From NCBI RefSeq assembly GCF_017161445.1, contig NZ_CP071060.1:3162001-3226000 (forward strand): 64,000 nt of DNA, given 5' to 3'. Shown here in pieces: positions 12,027-22,221 of this stretch. Below the pieces are notes generated by a model. The model did no database searches, was not told where the DNA came from, and saw only the letters and a program-made list of their open reading frames with translations. The stretch comes from Niveibacterium microcysteis (GTDB lineage: Bacteria; Pseudomonadota; Gammaproteobacteria; Burkholderiales; Rhodocyclaceae). Both the position numbers and the translations under genes were made by a program. How positions within the stretch are numbered: position 1 is the first letter of the stretch; each line of letters opens with the position of its first letter.

Positions 12027-15000
12027 TTACAGCCAGCCGCCCATGACCTCCCCTTCAACTGCAGCCCCGTCGGCGCGCATGACTGCGGTGCGGGCAAAGC
12101 GCACTTCGAACGCAGTGCCGCCGCCCGCCCGGTTGTAGGCGCGGATGCTGCCGCGATGGGCATGCATGATCTCGCGGCAGATCGACAGGCCAAGCCCGGT
12201 GCCGCCGGCACCGGTGCGGGTCTTGCTGCTCTGCACGAACTTGTCGAATACCGCGTCGAGTTCTGCTTCAGGGATGCCAACCCCTTCGTCTTCGACCAGG
12301 ATCTCGACGGCCGGGACATCCTCGCCACCCCGCGCGAGCAGCGCGTCGCGCAGCGTCACATGCACGCGCTGACCAATCGGTGTGAACTTGATCGCGTTGG
12401 AAAGCAGGTTGCGCAAGACCTGGGATACGCGCAGGGCATCGGACGCGGCGCGTGTGTCCTCCGTCAGCACCTCGATCTCGACTGTCAGCTGCCGCGCGTG
12501 CGCCAGCGGTTCCAGATCATGCGCCACCTCGCGTGCCACACCGGCGAGGTCCACGACGGCCCAGTCGAGCACCATGCGCCCTGCCTCGAGCTTGGAAAGG
12601 TCGAGCAGGTCGTTGATCAACATCATCAGCCGATCCGCCGATACGCACACGCGCTCGAAGTAGGCCGCCAGCTTCTCGGGCGTTGCGCTATGTGCGCGGT
12701 CACGCCCCAGCCGCGCGAAGGACAGAATCGCATGCATCGGCGTGCGCAGCTCGTGCGACATGTTGGCGAGGAATTCCGACTTTGCGGCGTTGGCTGCTTC
12801 TGCGCTGCGCTTGGCCGCCAGCAGATCGGCCGTTTGCTCGGCAACGAGATCCTGCAAGTGATCGCGGTGACGCAGGAGCTCCTGCTCCTGCCGCCGGCGC
12901 TCGGTGATATCGAGATAGAAGGTGACGAAACCGCCGGACGGCAAGGGCGTGCCCGAGATTTCGAGCACCGTGCCATCCGGGCGCACGCGCTCGAACCGGT
13001 GCGCTCTCATCATGCGCGTCAATTCAAGCCGCTCGCTGACCTGCGTATTCACATCGCCCGGACCGTACTCGCCACGCTCCGCGTTGAAACGGAAGATCGT
13101 TTCGAGCGAAGGCATGGCCTGCGCGAACATCTCGGCCGGGAAACCGAGCAGTCGCTTGAACAGTTCGTTGCAGGCGACAAGTTCAAGGTTGGAATCGATC
13201 AGCGATACGCCGCCGGGGACGTTTTCAATGATCGCCTTGAGCATCGCCTCGCGATCACGCAGCGCATTCTGTGCGCGCCGTTCCTCGTCGATATCCTGCA
13301 GCACGCCGCGCAGCCGCACCGAGCCATCGGCATCGGAGACCGGTTCGCCACGCGCCCGGACCCAGCGGCTGCGGCCATCGGCCGCGTTGAGGATCACTTC
13401 AAGCTCCCACGGTTGGCCGTCGGCAATCGCGTGCTCGATCGCCGCTGCGATCTGGGGTCGCGCCGATTCGACGTACATGTTGAGCAACTCAGGCATCGTC
13501 ACGGTGGCGCCTTGCGGCAGACCGAAGATTTCGTAGCAGACATCCGAGAGCCTCACTGCGCCAGACCGCAGATCGACCTCCCAGCTGCCGATTCGCGCGA
13601 TTCGGCCCGCCGCCGCCATGAGGGCATTGGCCTCGCGCAGCGCGGCTTCGGTTTGCCGGCGCTGCGTAAGATCAAGTGCCACACCAAGCCAGCCGGTGAT
13701 CTGCCCGCCCCGTTCGCGCAGCGCAGTCACCGCCAGCAGCACTGGCACATGCCCCCCGTCGCGCCGGACAAAGGTCCACTCGAACTCGTTGGGCAGACCG
13801 CGTCGCGACAGCGCAACGAAGGTCTCGAACCCCGCCTCGACGGGCTCACCCAGTTGCTCGGTCAGCTGAGCGGCGCGCGCGACGACTTCTTCCGGCAGGT
13901 GCCACAGCGCCGGTGTTTGCTGCCCGACGACTTCATCCGCCCGGTAGCCGAGCATCTTCTCGGCGGTCGGGTTGAAGCGGGTGACCAGTCCATCGGCATC
14001 GGTCGCCATGATCGCCGAGCCGGCACTGTCGAGAATCGCACTCTGCAGGGTGGTGGTTGCGCGGAGCGCCTCTTCGGCCTGCTTCTGACGCGTGATGTCG
14101 AAGCGCACGGCAATGTAGCGGCGCGGCTTGCCGCTCGGGTCCAGCTGCGGCGTGATGGTGGCATCCACCCAGTAGAACGAACCGTCCTTGGCGCGGTTGC
14201 GGATCGTGCCGTGCCAGACCCGGCCGGATGAAACCGTGGCCCAGAGCGCGGCGAAGAATTCGGGCGGGTGGTAGCCGGAATTGATCAGGCGGTGGTTGGC
14301 ACCAATCAACTCTTCGCGCGTGTAACCGCTGATCTGGCAGAAGCGCTCGTTCACCGACTCGATCACACCCGCCGCATCGGTAATCGCCACGATCGCGGAC
14401 TGGTCGAGCGCAAACTGCCGGAACGCCAGCTCGGCCGACACCCGCGACTGTTCAGCCAGGCTTTGCTCCATCGAATGATTGGCGCTTGCGAGCGCCCGAT
14501 TCTTGTCGCCCATGCGCAGCATCAGCCGGGTCAGCAAGGCCAGCAGCAGCACGATCAGCGCGCCGGCCGCGATGACGATTTCGCTCGTTCCACCAAGGAT
14601 TGCGGCGCCGTAGCCGCGCGGCGCCTGCACCTCGAGCCGCCATTCACCGCCGGCAAAGCGGATGGGCGCATACGCGCGCGCGGCAATGCGTTCCGGCGGT
14701 AACTGGAGCCCCACGCTGGCAACCGGCTGCGCGCCTTCCTGAAGCACCAGGCCAAGTTGCTCGCGGGCGTGGTCCGGAAACAGGAAGGGGGCAAACGCCT
14801 CGACGCGGAAGACCATCACGAGGGTGCCATCGTGTTTGCCCCGGCGCTGCACCGGCACGAACACCAGGAACCCTCGCCCGCCCTGCGCAAGCTCGAATAC
14901 CGGCGTCGCCACGGCCTTGCCGGTTTCATGGGCGCGCGCCAGCCGCTCGCGGCGGACACCGCTGCGGTTGAGGTTCTGGCCGAGGACCTTTTCGTTGCCC

Positions 15001-15338
15001 GCGAGCGGCTCGATCCAGCGAATCGCGCCGCTTTCGTCGGCCCACTCTACGGCGGCTGTACCAGGCAGGTCATCGACATAGGCGCGGGCATCGCGGCGCC
15101 AGAGCGCCTCCGGCGTACCGTCGCCGGCCTCCCAACGCAGCCCCATGCGGGCGAGCGAGCGAATCCGGTCGTTCATCACCGTTTCGCCGGCACGCGCGAG
15201 CGACTCCGCCTCGGCTTCGAGTGATCGCTGCGTCAGCAGGGCTTGCTGTTGGGCGAAGGAAAACCACACGAACGCCAGCAGCAGTGCGCCCAGCGTCCCG
15301 ACCCCCCAAGGCAGCACGCGGCGCACCGCAGCGCTCAT
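12027..15338 (-). CDS. CHASE/multi-PAS sensor histidine kinase
   Basis: 1103-residue membrane kinase. A transmembrane helix at about 12-30, a periplasmic CHASE-like domain (about 45-245) and a second helix near 250-272 are followed by four PAS units (about 305-420, 425-550, 560-685, 690-820). These show classic PAS phrasing such as [18 protein letters not shown] and [18 protein letters not shown] coiled linker leads to HisKA ([14 protein letters not shown], phospho-acceptor His in SHELRTP) and HATPase_c ([37 protein letters not shown]). There is no receiver domain and no response regulator nearby, so it is an orphan kinase. ATG at 15338 has GGAG 8 nt upstream. It follows maiA by 85 bp on the same strand. 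Signal unknown. Confidence 0.9.
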   Translation of the reverse strand: MSAAVRRVLPWGVGTLGALLLAFVWFSFAQQQALLTQRSLEAEAESLARAGETVMNDRIRSLARMGLRWEAGDGTPEALWRRDARAYVDDLPGTAAVEWADESGAIRWIEPLAGNEKVLGQNLNRSGVRRERLARAHETGKAVATPVFELAQGGRGFLVFVPVQRRGKHDGTLVMVFRVEAFAPFLFPDHAREQLGLVLQEGAQPVASVGLQLPPERIAARAYAPIRFAGGEWRLEVQAPRGYGAAILGGTSEIVIAAGALIVLLLALLTRLMLRMGDKNRALASANHSMEQSLAEQSRVSAELAFRQFALDQSAIVAITDAAGVIESVNERFCQISGYTREELIGANHRLINSGYHPPEFFAALWATVSSGRVWHGTIRNRAKDGSFYWVDATITPQLDPSGKPRRYIAVRFDITRQKQAEEALRATTTLQSAILDSAGSAIMATDADGLVTRFNPTAEKMLGYRADEVVGQQTPALWHLPEEVVARAAQLTEQLGEPVEAGFETFVALSRRGLPNEFEWTFVRRDGGHVPVLLAVTALRERGGQITGWLGVALDLTQRRQTEAALREANALMAAAGRIARIGSWEVDLRSGAVRLSDVCYEIFGLPQGATVTMPELLNMYVESARPQIAAAIEHAIADGQPWELEVILNAADGRSRWVRARGEPVSDADGSVRLRGVLQDIDEERRAQNALRDREAMLKAIIENVPGGVSLIDSNLELVACNELFKRLLGFPAEMFAQAMPSLETIFRFNAERGEYGPGDVNTQVSERLELTRMMRAHRFERVRPDGTVLEISGTPLPSGGFVTFYLDITERRRQEQELLRHRDHLQDLVAEQTADLLAAKRSAEAANAAKSEFLANMSHELRTPMHAILSFARLGRDRAHSATPEKLAAYFERVCVSADRLMMLINDLLDLSKLEAGRMVLDWAVVDLAGVAREVAHDLEPLAHARQLTVEIEVLTEDTRAASDALRVSQVLRNLLSNAIKFTPIGQRVHVTLRDALLARGGEDVPAVEILVEDEGVGIPEAELDAVFDKFVQSSKTRTGAGGTGLGLSICREIMHAHRGSIRAYNRAGGGTAFEVRFARTAVMRADGAAVEGEVMGGWL

Positions 15339-15423
15339 GCATCGTCTCCGTACATTCCCGCAAAAACGCGGGCGATGCCTCAGTTACGGCTGGCGAGCAG
15401 GATTGCTTGAGCGCTGCGCCGCG

Positions 15424-16068
15424 TCAGGCCGCATCGGCTTGCCGGGCGGGCGCCGCCGCGGCAAAGGCTTCCAGCGTGGCGCAGTGGGCGTCGATCCGTT
15501 GCAGCGTCGGATAGGGCGAAAGATCGATGTCAAAGCGGCGTGCGTTGAAGACTTGCGGCACGAGGCAGCAGTCGGCGAACGTGGGCGTGTCGCCGTGGCA
15601 GAAACGGCCCGTCGCAGCGTCGCGGGCAAGCTGCTGTTCCAGCGCTTCGAAGCCAAGGCAAACCCAATGCTGATACCAAGTGCGCTTCTGCTCGTCGCTC
15701 AAACCGAGCTCGCCGCCGAGGTAACCGAGCACGCGCAGGTTGTTGAGCGGATGTATCTCGCACGCAATGCTCTGGGCGATCGCGCGCACCCGCGCACGGC
15801 CCACCGCATCGGCCGGCAAGAGCGCGGGCGTCGGGTGCGTTTCCTCAAGGTATTCCATGATCGCGAGCGACTGCGTAAGCAGCGCCCCCTCGTCTTCAAG
15901 CGCCGGCACCAGCCCCTGCGGATTCAAAGCGCGATAGGCCGGCAGCTTCTGCTCGCCGCCGTTGCGCACGAGATGCACCGGCAGCTGCTCCGCCACGATG
16001 CCTTTCAGGTTCAGGGCAATACGGACGCGATAGGCGGCCGACGAACGAAAGTAGGTGTAGAGCTTCAT
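15424..16068 (-). CDS. maiA: Maleylacetoacetate isomerase (zeta-class GST)
   Basis: 214-residue glutathione-S-transferase-fold enzyme. It isomerises 4-maleylacetoacetate to fumarylacetoacetate with glutathione in tyrosine/homogentisate degradation. The zeta-class active site SSAAYRVRIALNLKG sits at residues 9-23, with the Ser-Ser pair and Arg as expected, and the NPQGLVPALED cis-proline loop follows. GGAGG lies 7 nt before the ATG. It begins 17 bp downstream of the chemoreceptor stop, in the same direction as hppD, phhA, hmgA and fahA. Confidence 0.94.
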   Translation of the reverse strand: MKLYTYFRSSAAYRVRIALNLKGIVAEQLPVHLVRNGGEQKLPAYRALNPQGLVPALEDEGALLTQSLAIMEYLEETHPTPALLPADAVGRARVRAIAQSIACEIHPLNNLRVLGYLGGELGLSDEQKRTWYQHWVCLGFEALEQQLARDAATGRFCHGDTPTFADCCLVPQVFNARRFDIDLSPYPTLQRIDAHCATLEAFAAAAPARQADAA

Positions 16069-16085
16069 GCGTCGGCCTCCATGGT

Positions 16086-17705
16086 TCAGACGCGGTAGCG
16101 CGCCACCGTCTCCTGCATCGAACGTGCGATCGTATCCAGGTTACGTGCGGTATCGGCACTGCCCGCGGCCGCCGCGGCGCTCTCGTCAGCCATCTGGGCG
16201 ACCCGCTCGACCGACTGCGCGATGCTGGTGCTGGCCGTGCTCTGCTCGCGAATCGCGCTCGAAATCTCCTGCACCATTGCCACCGCCTGGCCGCTCGACG
16301 TACCGATTTGTTCGATCGCGGCGCTGGCAACACGCGCCCGCTCGACACTCGCCGCCACCGTATCGACCGCCCCCGCCATCGAACCGGCGGCCTCGCGCGC
16401 CCCCTCGCGCATCGCATCAACCGTGCGTGTGATCTCCTGCGTCGATTGCGCCGTGCGCTCGGCGAGCTTTCTCACCTCGTCGGCCACCACCGCGAATCCG
16501 CGCCCCTGCTCGCCCGCGCGGGCGGCCTCGATCGCCGCGTTGAGTGCCAGCAAGTTGGTCTGGTCGGCCACTTCCTTGATCACAAGCACGATCTTCGTGA
16601 TGTCGTGGCTCTGGCTCTCCAGCGTGTTGATGCGCGTGGCAGCCTCATCGACCTTGCGGGCAATCTCGTCGATGTCACCCACCGTCTGCGCGATGATCTG
16701 CACCCCATCGGCCGCAAGCCGGCCCGATTCAGCCGAATGCGCGCTCGCATCCCCAGCGCGTTCGCCAACGTGGTTGATGCTGACGGTGAGTTCTTCTACC
16801 GCGGCAGCCATGCTCGCAGCGGATTCGCTCTCCGCCGCAGCGGCGGTAGCCACCTGGTCGGAGGTGATTGCCATCTCGCTCGCCGAACTCGCAACCGCCG
16901 ACGCCGATTGGCTGATCGAAGCGAGGCTCGATTGCAGCTTCTCAAGCAGACGATTCACCGCCACCGCGGTGCGCCCCACCTCGTCTTGGCCAGCGCCCGG
17001 AACACGCAGCGTAAAGTCGAGGTCGCGGTCGATCTGCGTCACGGTGTGCTCGACGCCGGACAAGGCGCGGCCGATCCGGCGAACCAGCGCCGCACCCAGC
17101 AGCGCCACGATGATGCTGCAACCGATCGCAAGCCCCCACGCAATCGCGAGCCCGGTCTTCTGCATCGAGGCAGCAGCGGCACGCCCGTCAGCCGCGAGCT
17201 TGGTGTTGTAGTCGACATGCTTGGCGAGCGCCGCCACGAGCTTGTTGCCCGCATCGCGGGCCGACGTGAGCGCAAGATTCGTCGCAGCCGCAGCATCGCC
17301 CTTGTTCGACACGGCAACGACCTCTTTCACCGCCGTCGCATACCCGGCGAAAGCTTCTGCATCGGCCGCCAGCAACTGCTTGTCGGTCGCGTCGGAGATC
17401 AGCTTTTCGTAGGCCTTGAGCTGTTTGTCGACCTCGGCAAGCGACTGGTCAACGAGCTTGCCCATTTCGTCGCGCTTCTGCTGATCAGGCGCGATGATGT
17501 GCTGCAAGGTCCGCAAACGCAGCCGCAGGGTCGCGTTGGTTGCCTCCTGCAACACCGAATAGCTTGGCAGGATGTTGTCGTTCACATCGTCGAGCGCTGC
17601 ACTCAGCTGCGACGCCACCCGCACCCCGTTCAGGCCCACCACCAGCAAGGCCAGCACGGCCACGCCGACCATCAACCACAACCTGCCCGCAATCGTCAGT
17701 TTCAT
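16086..17705 (-). CDS. Methyl-accepting chemotaxis protein with four-helix-bundle sensor
   Basis: 539-residue chemoreceptor. TM1 at about 10-30, an alpha-helical periplasmic domain of the 4HB_MCP type (about 35-190, rich in Ala/Lys/Asp heptads), TM2 at about 190-212, a HAMP segment ([22 protein letters not shown]) and a long cytoplasmic coiled coil. The highly conserved signalling tip is intact: [20 protein letters not shown], followed by [15 protein letters not shown]. There is no C-terminal CheR-binding pentapeptide; the protein ends ARYRV. It sits between fahA (148 bp upstream) and maiA (17 bp downstream) in the tyrosine-degradation cluster, suggesting but not proving that it senses an aromatic or amino-acid ligand. 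Confidence 0.93.
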   Translation of the reverse strand: MKLTIAGRLWLMVGVAVLALLVVGLNGVRVASQLSAALDDVNDNILPSYSVLQEATNATLRLRLRTLQHIIAPDQQKRDEMGKLVDQSLAEVDKQLKAYEKLISDATDKQLLAADAEAFAGYATAVKEVVAVSNKGDAAAATNLALTSARDAGNKLVAALAKHVDYNTKLAADGRAAAASMQKTGLAIAWGLAIGCSIIVALLGAALVRRIGRALSGVEHTVTQIDRDLDFTLRVPGAGQDEVGRTAVAVNRLLEKLQSSLASISQSASAVASSASEMAITSDQVATAAAAESESAASMAAAVEELTVSINHVGERAGDASAHSAESGRLAADGVQIIAQTVGDIDEIARKVDEAATRINTLESQSHDITKIVLVIKEVADQTNLLALNAAIEAARAGEQGRGFAVVADEVRKLAERTAQSTQEITRTVDAMREGAREAAGSMAGAVDTVAASVERARVASAAIEQIGTSSGQAVAMVQEISSAIREQSTASTSIAQSVERVAQMADESAAAAAGSADTARNLDTIARSMQETVARYRV

Positions 17706-17853
17706 GACTCCCCCGATTCATTACTGGACACCGCTACAAGGCATGCACGGCACGCGCCATCCGACGCGGCCCTCAGGGGTGTCATAGCACGCAAGGGAGA
17801 GGACTTCACGGGCAGACCGCACGGAGTTTGATCTGCCGGTGCGGCCTTCCGGT

Positions 17854-18840
17854 TCAACTGTCGTAAGGGGATACGATCTGATCAATGGCGCCGAAGATCG
17901 ACAGCCCGTCGGCACCGAACATTTCGATCGTGACGCGCTCGCCGTAGCCGAGATAAGGCGTGACCGGCTTGCCCTCCGCCAGGGTCTCGAGCATCCGGCG
18001 TTCGACGATGCAGGCCGAACCGCGCGAGCGATCGACGTTCGAGATGGTGCCGCTGCCGATGATCGAACCGGCTTCCAGCTCGCGGGTCCGGGCGACATGC
18101 GCGATCAGCTGCGGGAAGCCGAACACCATGTCGATGCCGCACTCCGGCCGGCCGAAGTGCTCCCCGCGAACGGTGACCTCCAGCGGGCGATGCACCCGCG
18201 CGCCGTCCCAGGCTTCGCCCAGTTCGTCCGGCGTCACCGCCACCGGCGAGAAGGCCGTCGCCGGCTTGCTCTGGAAGAAGCCGAAGCCCTTCGCGAGTTC
18301 GGCCGGAATCAGGTTACGCAGCGTCACGTCGTTCACCAGCATCAGCAGCCGGATCGCGCCGGCGCACTGCTCGGGCGTGGCGCCCATCGCCACGTCGCCG
18401 GTGATCACCGCGACCTCGCCTTCAAGATCAACGCCCCAGGCGGTGTCGCGCACCGCAATCGGGTCGCGCGGGCCGATGAAACTGTCGGAGCCGCCCTGGT
18501 ACATCAGCGGGTCGCTCCAGAACTCGGGCGGCATCTCGGCGCCGCGCGCCTTGCGCACGAGCTCCACGTGGTTCACGTAAGCCGAGCCATCCGCCCACTG
18601 GTAGGCACGCGGCAAGGGTGAATGGCAGGCGGCAGGGTCGAAGGGCTGGGCGTGGCGCGCATGGCCGTTGTTGAGCGCCAGCGACAGCTCGGCGAGCTGG
18701 GGTGCGCAGCGATCCCAGTCGTCGAGCGCCGCCTGCAGCGTGCGGGCGATCTCCGGCACCGGCTGGCAGCGCGTCAGGTCGCGGGAAACGACGACCAGCG
18801 TACCGTCGCGGCCGCCGGTCTTGAGGGTGGCGAGTTTCAT
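17854..18840 (-). CDS. fahA: Fumarylacetoacetate hydrolase
   Basis: 328-residue FAH-superfamily enzyme cleaving fumarylacetoacetate to fumarate and acetoacetate, the last step of the homogentisate route. The N-terminal domain (about 1-80: MKLATLKTGGRDGTLVVVSR) and the metal-binding catalytic domain are present, including VDLEGEVAVITGD (acidic metal ligands), AGAIRLLMLVNDVTLRNLIP, FGFFQSKPATAFSPVAVTPD and GSGTISN. GAGG lies upstream of the ATG. It starts 24 bp after hmgA, so it belongs to the phhA-hmgA-fahA transcription unit. Confidence 0.93.
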   Translation of the reverse strand: MKLATLKTGGRDGTLVVVSRDLTRCQPVPEIARTLQAALDDWDRCAPQLAELSLALNNGHARHAQPFDPAACHSPLPRAYQWADGSAYVNHVELVRKARGAEMPPEFWSDPLMYQGGSDSFIGPRDPIAVRDTAWGVDLEGEVAVITGDVAMGATPEQCAGAIRLLMLVNDVTLRNLIPAELAKGFGFFQSKPATAFSPVAVTPDELGEAWDGARVHRPLEVTVRGEHFGRPECGIDMVFGFPQLIAHVARTRELEAGSIIGSGTISNVDRSRGSACIVERRMLETLAEGKPVTPYLGYGERVTIEMFGADGLSIFGAIDQIVSPYDS

Positions 18841-18864
18841 GTTGCCTCGGTGTGTTCGCGGCCC

Positions 18865-20004
18865 TCAGGCCTTGGGTTTCCAGGAATCGGCGTATTCATG
18901 CAGTTCAACCGCCCGCGCCGGCTCGTTCACTTCGAGCGGGAAGCGGGTGTCGATCATCACCGCGACCTCGTCCGTCTCCTTGCGTTCGGCCTTAAGTCCG
19001 GCGGCAAAGGCTTTCGGATGCGGCCCGTGGGTGAAGCCGCAAGGGTGCAGCGTCGTCATGCCGGGGCGGATGTTGTCGCGCGAAAAGAAGCTGCCGCGGT
19101 GGTAGAGGATGAACTCGTCGTAGTCGTCGTTCGAGTGATAGAACGGCACCTTCAGCGCACCGGGGTCGGATTCGATCGGCCGCGGCACGAAGGTGCAGAC
19201 GACGAAGTTGCGCGCCACGAAGGTGGTGTGCGCCGAGGGCGGCAGGTGATAGCGGTGGCTCATCAGTGGCCGGATGTCGCGCCAGTTCACCCGGCAAGCC
19301 GCCAAATCGCCATGCCAGCCCACCGCGTCGAGCGGGTTGAACGGATAGTGGATCGTTGTGAGCTTGCCCTGGTGCTTGACCTGCACCGCCCAGGGGCGGC
19401 TGCCGGCTTCGCCGTCGCGTTGCGCGGCAAAGGCATCATCGAGCCTGGGCGTATCGAGCGCAGTCGCGTCAAAGATCGCATGCGGGCCGACCAGCCCCTT
19501 CTCCGGCAGCTGGTAGCTGCTGCCACTCGCCTCCACCAGCATCACCCGCGTCGGCTGGCGGGGTTCGAGCCGCCACATGGCGCCGCGCGGCAGCACGATG
19601 TAATCGCCGTCGCGGTAGTCCAGATGCCCCCAATCGCAGAACAGTGCCCCTTCGCCTTCGTGGATGAAGAGCAGTTCGTCACCGTCGGCATTGCGGGCGA
19701 GTGCTGGCATCGGCGCATCGAGCAGCCACCAGCGGATGCGCGCATCGGCGTTGGAAAGCAGCGGATAGGCCTGGAACGGGCTGGCGGCACGTACTTCGAG
19801 TCGATTCAGGTCGAAGGCGTGTGGCCGCAGCGGGCCGTCGAATTCGGTCCAGCCGGTTGGTGCGTGCTTGTGGTGGAAGTGGCAGGCCGGGCCGAAGAAG
19901 CCCTCCTTGCCCATCTCGCGCTCGAAGGTGCCTTCCGGCAGGTCGCAGTGCGCCTGACGGGAGAATTCACCCTCGGCTTTCGGGTAGCTGATCCAGCGTT
20001 TCAT
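18865..20004 (-). CDS. hmgA: Homogentisate 1,2-dioxygenase (short form)
   Basis: 379-residue cupin dioxygenase opening the ring of homogentisate to maleylacetoacetate with Fe(II) and O2. Probable iron ligands are in FYHSNDDYDEF (His and Glu) and GFTHGPHPKAF (His). The protein is about 50 residues shorter than the 430-445 aa HmgA of Pseudomonas and man, and its N-terminus (MKRWISYPKAEGEFSRQAHC, then FGPACHFHHKHAPTGW) is of the shorter bacterial subfamily. Its start overlaps the phhA stop (ATGA at 20001-20004). Function is well supported by fahA, maiA, hppD and phhA around it. Confidence 0.9.
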   Translation of the reverse strand: MKRWISYPKAEGEFSRQAHCDLPEGTFEREMGKEGFFGPACHFHHKHAPTGWTEFDGPLRPHAFDLNRLEVRAASPFQAYPLLSNADARIRWWLLDAPMPALARNADGDELLFIHEGEGALFCDWGHLDYRDGDYIVLPRGAMWRLEPRQPTRVMLVEASGSSYQLPEKGLVGPHAIFDATALDTPRLDDAFAAQRDGEAGSRPWAVQVKHQGKLTTIHYPFNPLDAVGWHGDLAACRVNWRDIRPLMSHRYHLPPSAHTTFVARNFVVCTFVPRPIESDPGALKVPFYHSNDDYDEFILYHRGSFFSRDNIRPGMTTLHPCGFTHGPHPKAFAAGLKAERKETDEVAVMIDTRFPLEVNEPARAVELHEYADSWKPKA

Positions 20005-20864
20005 GCTGCGGATCTCCGGTTGAGGTCGTCGTGGCGTACGGATGGCACCAGCGCATCGCCCGCCACGGTGACGGATGGATCAATCGTCGGCAAGCCCTGC
20101 AGTCGCGCGTAGAGCGGCGCAAAGTCCTGCGCCGTCTCGCGAAAGAGCTGCTGGTAGCTGTCGATCACGAAATAGGTGTCCTGGAAGCGGTCGATGCGGT
20201 ACTCAGTCTGCATCACCCGCATCAGGTCGAAGCGCACCCGGTGCGGCGCGGGCGAATCGATGCAGTGCAGGATCTCGCCGCCGGAAGACAGAATGCCCGC
20301 CCCGTAGGTGCGCAGGCCCTGCGGGGTGTCGATGAGGCCGAACTCCACCGTGTACCAGTACAGCCGCGCGAGATAGCCCAGGCCGCCCAGCGCCGCTGCC
20401 TTCATGCCACCGCGCCCGTATTCCTGCAGGTAATCGGCGAACACCGGGTTCATCAGCAGCGGCACATGGCCGAAGAAATCGTGGAATACGTCGGGCTCGA
20501 CGATGTAGTCGAATTCTTCGGGCTTGCGCAGCCACACCGTTACCGGGAAGCGGCGGTTGGCTAGATGGGTGAAGAACACATCGTCCGGGATCAGGCCCGG
20601 CACGCCGACGATCTGCCAGCCGGTGGCGCGACCGAGAATGGCGTTGGCCACCTCAAAACGCGGGATGCCATCGGTGAGCAGTTCATTCACATGCTCGATG
20701 AACTCGTCGCAGGCGTAGCCCGGCAGCTTGCGGCTCTGCCGCTCGACGAGGCGGCGGTAGAGTGCATGTTCCTCGGGCGTGTAGGCCGCCCAGTCCTGAT
20801 CAACGGTGTAGTCCGCGCGCATCTGCGAGTAATCGCCGCGCAGCGGGTTTTCGGGTTTCAGCAT
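20001..20864 (-). CDS. phhA: Phenylalanine 4-monooxygenase
   Basis: 287-residue monomeric-type aromatic amino acid hydroxylase that makes tyrosine from phenylalanine using O2, Fe(II) and tetrahydropterin. The iron ligands appear in DVFHDFFGHVPLLM (two His) and WYTVEFGLI (Glu). The conserved SSGGEILHCIDSP loop and FRETAQDFAPLY are present. There is no N-terminal ACT regulatory domain, as usual in bacteria. GGAGGG lies 6 nt before ATG 20864. A pterin-4a-carbinolamine dehydratase (phhB) is not adjacent. It is coupled to hmgA by a 4-nt overlap and follows hppD by 110 bp. Confidence 0.95.
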   Translation of the reverse strand: MLKPENPLRGDYSQMRADYTVDQDWAAYTPEEHALYRRLVERQSRKLPGYACDEFIEHVNELLTDGIPRFEVANAILGRATGWQIVGVPGLIPDDVFFTHLANRRFPVTVWLRKPEEFDYIVEPDVFHDFFGHVPLLMNPVFADYLQEYGRGGMKAAALGGLGYLARLYWYTVEFGLIDTPQGLRTYGAGILSSGGEILHCIDSPAPHRVRFDLMRVMQTEYRIDRFQDTYFVIDSYQQLFRETAQDFAPLYARLQGLPTIDPSVTVAGDALVPSVRHDDLNRRSAA

Positions 20865-20973
20865 TGCGAACCCTCCTGACGGATGAGGCGGGCCGCGGCC
20901 CGCGTGGCGCTCGTCGCACCCTCATATGTACTGAGAGTGACCGCTGCGCCGCGCGTTCCGCGGGGTCGGTAAC

Positions 20974-22077
20974 TCAGGCGGCAGCCGGGTCGCTCAGCAC
21001 GCCACGGCGGATCTGGTCGAGCTCGATCGAGTCGAACAGCGCCTTGAAGTTGCCCTCGCCAAAGCCCTCGTTACCCTTGCGCTGGATGATCTCGAAGAAG
21101 ATCGGCCCGATCACCGTCTCGGTGAAGATCTGCAGCAGGTAGCCCTGCCCTTCGCTCGGCGCCCCGTCGATCAGGATGCGGTTGGCGCGCAGCCGCGCGA
21201 CATCCTCCGCATGGCCTTTCACCCGCGTATCCACCGCGTCGTAGTAGGTGTCCGGCGTGTCGAGGAACTTGATGCCGTTGGCCCGCATACCCTCGACAGT
21301 GGCGATGATGTCGTCGGTGCCCAGCGCGATGTGCTGGATGCCTTCGCCGTTGTAGGCATGCAGGAATTCCTCGATCTGGCTCTTGTCGTCCGAGGATTCG
21401 TTGATCGGGATGCGGATCTGCCCGCAGGGGCTGGTCATCGCCTGGCTCTTCAGGCCGGTGAGCTTGCCTTCGATGTCGAAGTAGCGGATCTCGCGAAAGT
21501 TGAACAGCTTCTCGTAGTAGCTGGACCACACCTTCATGCGGCCGCGGTGCACGTTGTGCGTCAGATGGTCGATGTAGGTCAGGCCGTAGCCCTTGTGCTC
21601 CACGTCGTCGCAGAGCGGCACGAAATCGACGTCGTAGATCGAGGGGCCGCCGTAGCGATCCACCAGATACACCGGGCAACCGCCGATGCCCTTGATCGCC
21701 GGAATCTGCAACTCCATCAGTCCGTACTGCTGGGCATGGGGTTCGGCGCCGAGTGACAGCGCACGTTCGTAGGCGGCCTTGGCGTCACGGACACGAAATG
21801 CCATCGCACAGGCGCTAGGGCCATGTACACGGGCGAAGGATTGCGCGAAACTGTCTTTTTCCGCGTTGACGATGAAGTTGATCTCGCCTTGGCGGTAAAG
21901 TGTCACGTCTTTGGAGCGGTGGCGCGCAACAGCCTTGAAACCGAGCTGTTGAAATAAGGCACCCAGCAGCTTCGGGTCGGGTGCGGTGTATTCGACGAAT
22001 TCGAATCCATCGGTGCCCATGGGGTTGTCCCATAGGGCGCGCGGTTCCGGCCGCGGCCGGACAAGGTTCAGCGGCAT
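20974..22077 (-). CDS. hppD: 4-hydroxyphenylpyruvate dioxygenase
   Basis: 367-residue VOC-fold Fe(II) dioxygenase converting 4-hydroxyphenylpyruvate to homogentisate. The iron site is visible: YIDHLTHNVHRG (His), GEGIQHIALGTDDI (His) and FEIIQRKGNEGFGEGNF (Glu). The N-terminal domain FEFVEYTAPDPKLLGALFQQ is typical. AGAGGAGA precedes ATG 22077. First gene of the minus-strand phenylalanine/tyrosine degradation set and divergent from an Lrp/AsnC regulator whose two operator-like repeats lie in the shared 152-bp interval. The transaminase (tyrosine to hydroxyphenylpyruvate) is not in this block. Confidence 0.96.
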   Translation of the reverse strand: MPLNLVRPRPEPRALWDNPMGTDGFEFVEYTAPDPKLLGALFQQLGFKAVARHRSKDVTLYRQGEINFIVNAEKDSFAQSFARVHGPSACAMAFRVRDAKAAYERALSLGAEPHAQQYGLMELQIPAIKGIGGCPVYLVDRYGGPSIYDVDFVPLCDDVEHKGYGLTYIDHLTHNVHRGRMKVWSSYYEKLFNFREIRYFDIEGKLTGLKSQAMTSPCGQIRIPINESSDDKSQIEEFLHAYNGEGIQHIALGTDDIIATVEGMRANGIKFLDTPDTYYDAVDTRVKGHAEDVARLRANRILIDGAPSEGQGYLLQIFTETVIGPIFFEIIQRKGNEGFGEGNFKALFDSIELDQIRRGVLSDPAAA

Positions 22078-22167
22078 GATTGTGTCTCCTCTGTTGGGGG
22101 CCGCTCTGTCGGCAGCGCCTCGCAGAAAGAAGAATAGTCAAACGCGCCCGAATTTTCGTTGCGTTTA

Positions 22168-22194
22168 TTGCTCAAACAATTAGAATTTGAGCAA
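22168..22194. promoter_or_regulatory. Inverted repeat, probable Lrp/AsnC operator 1
   Basis: Perfect 9-bp arms TTGCTCAAA and TTTGAGCAA separated by CAATTAGAA, in the hppD/regulator intergenic region. The spacer contains TAGAAT (22181-22186), a possible -10 for the regulator gene with TTGCGT at 22159-22164 as a weak -35, so occupancy would cover its promoter. AT-rich dyads of this spacing fit Lrp/AsnC-type binding; the assignment is inference from position. Confidence 0.6.
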
Positions 22195-22197
22195 CTT

Positions 22198-22221
22198 TTG
22201 AATAGCCTTTTTGATATTCAA
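22198..22221. promoter_or_regulatory. Inverted repeat, probable Lrp/AsnC operator 2
   Basis: Perfect 7-bp arms TTGAATA and TATTCAA around a 10-nt spacer. Its centre is about 28-29 bp from the centre of the first dyad, and it ends 8 bp before the regulator ATG. Two phased sites fit cooperative binding by an octameric or multimeric Lrp-type protein. Confidence 0.5.

Noticed and set aside
12156..14231. 691-codon plus-strand frame opposite the PAS kinase
   Set aside because: The minus-strand kinase shows ordered PAS, HisKA and HATPase motifs; the opposite frame shows none.
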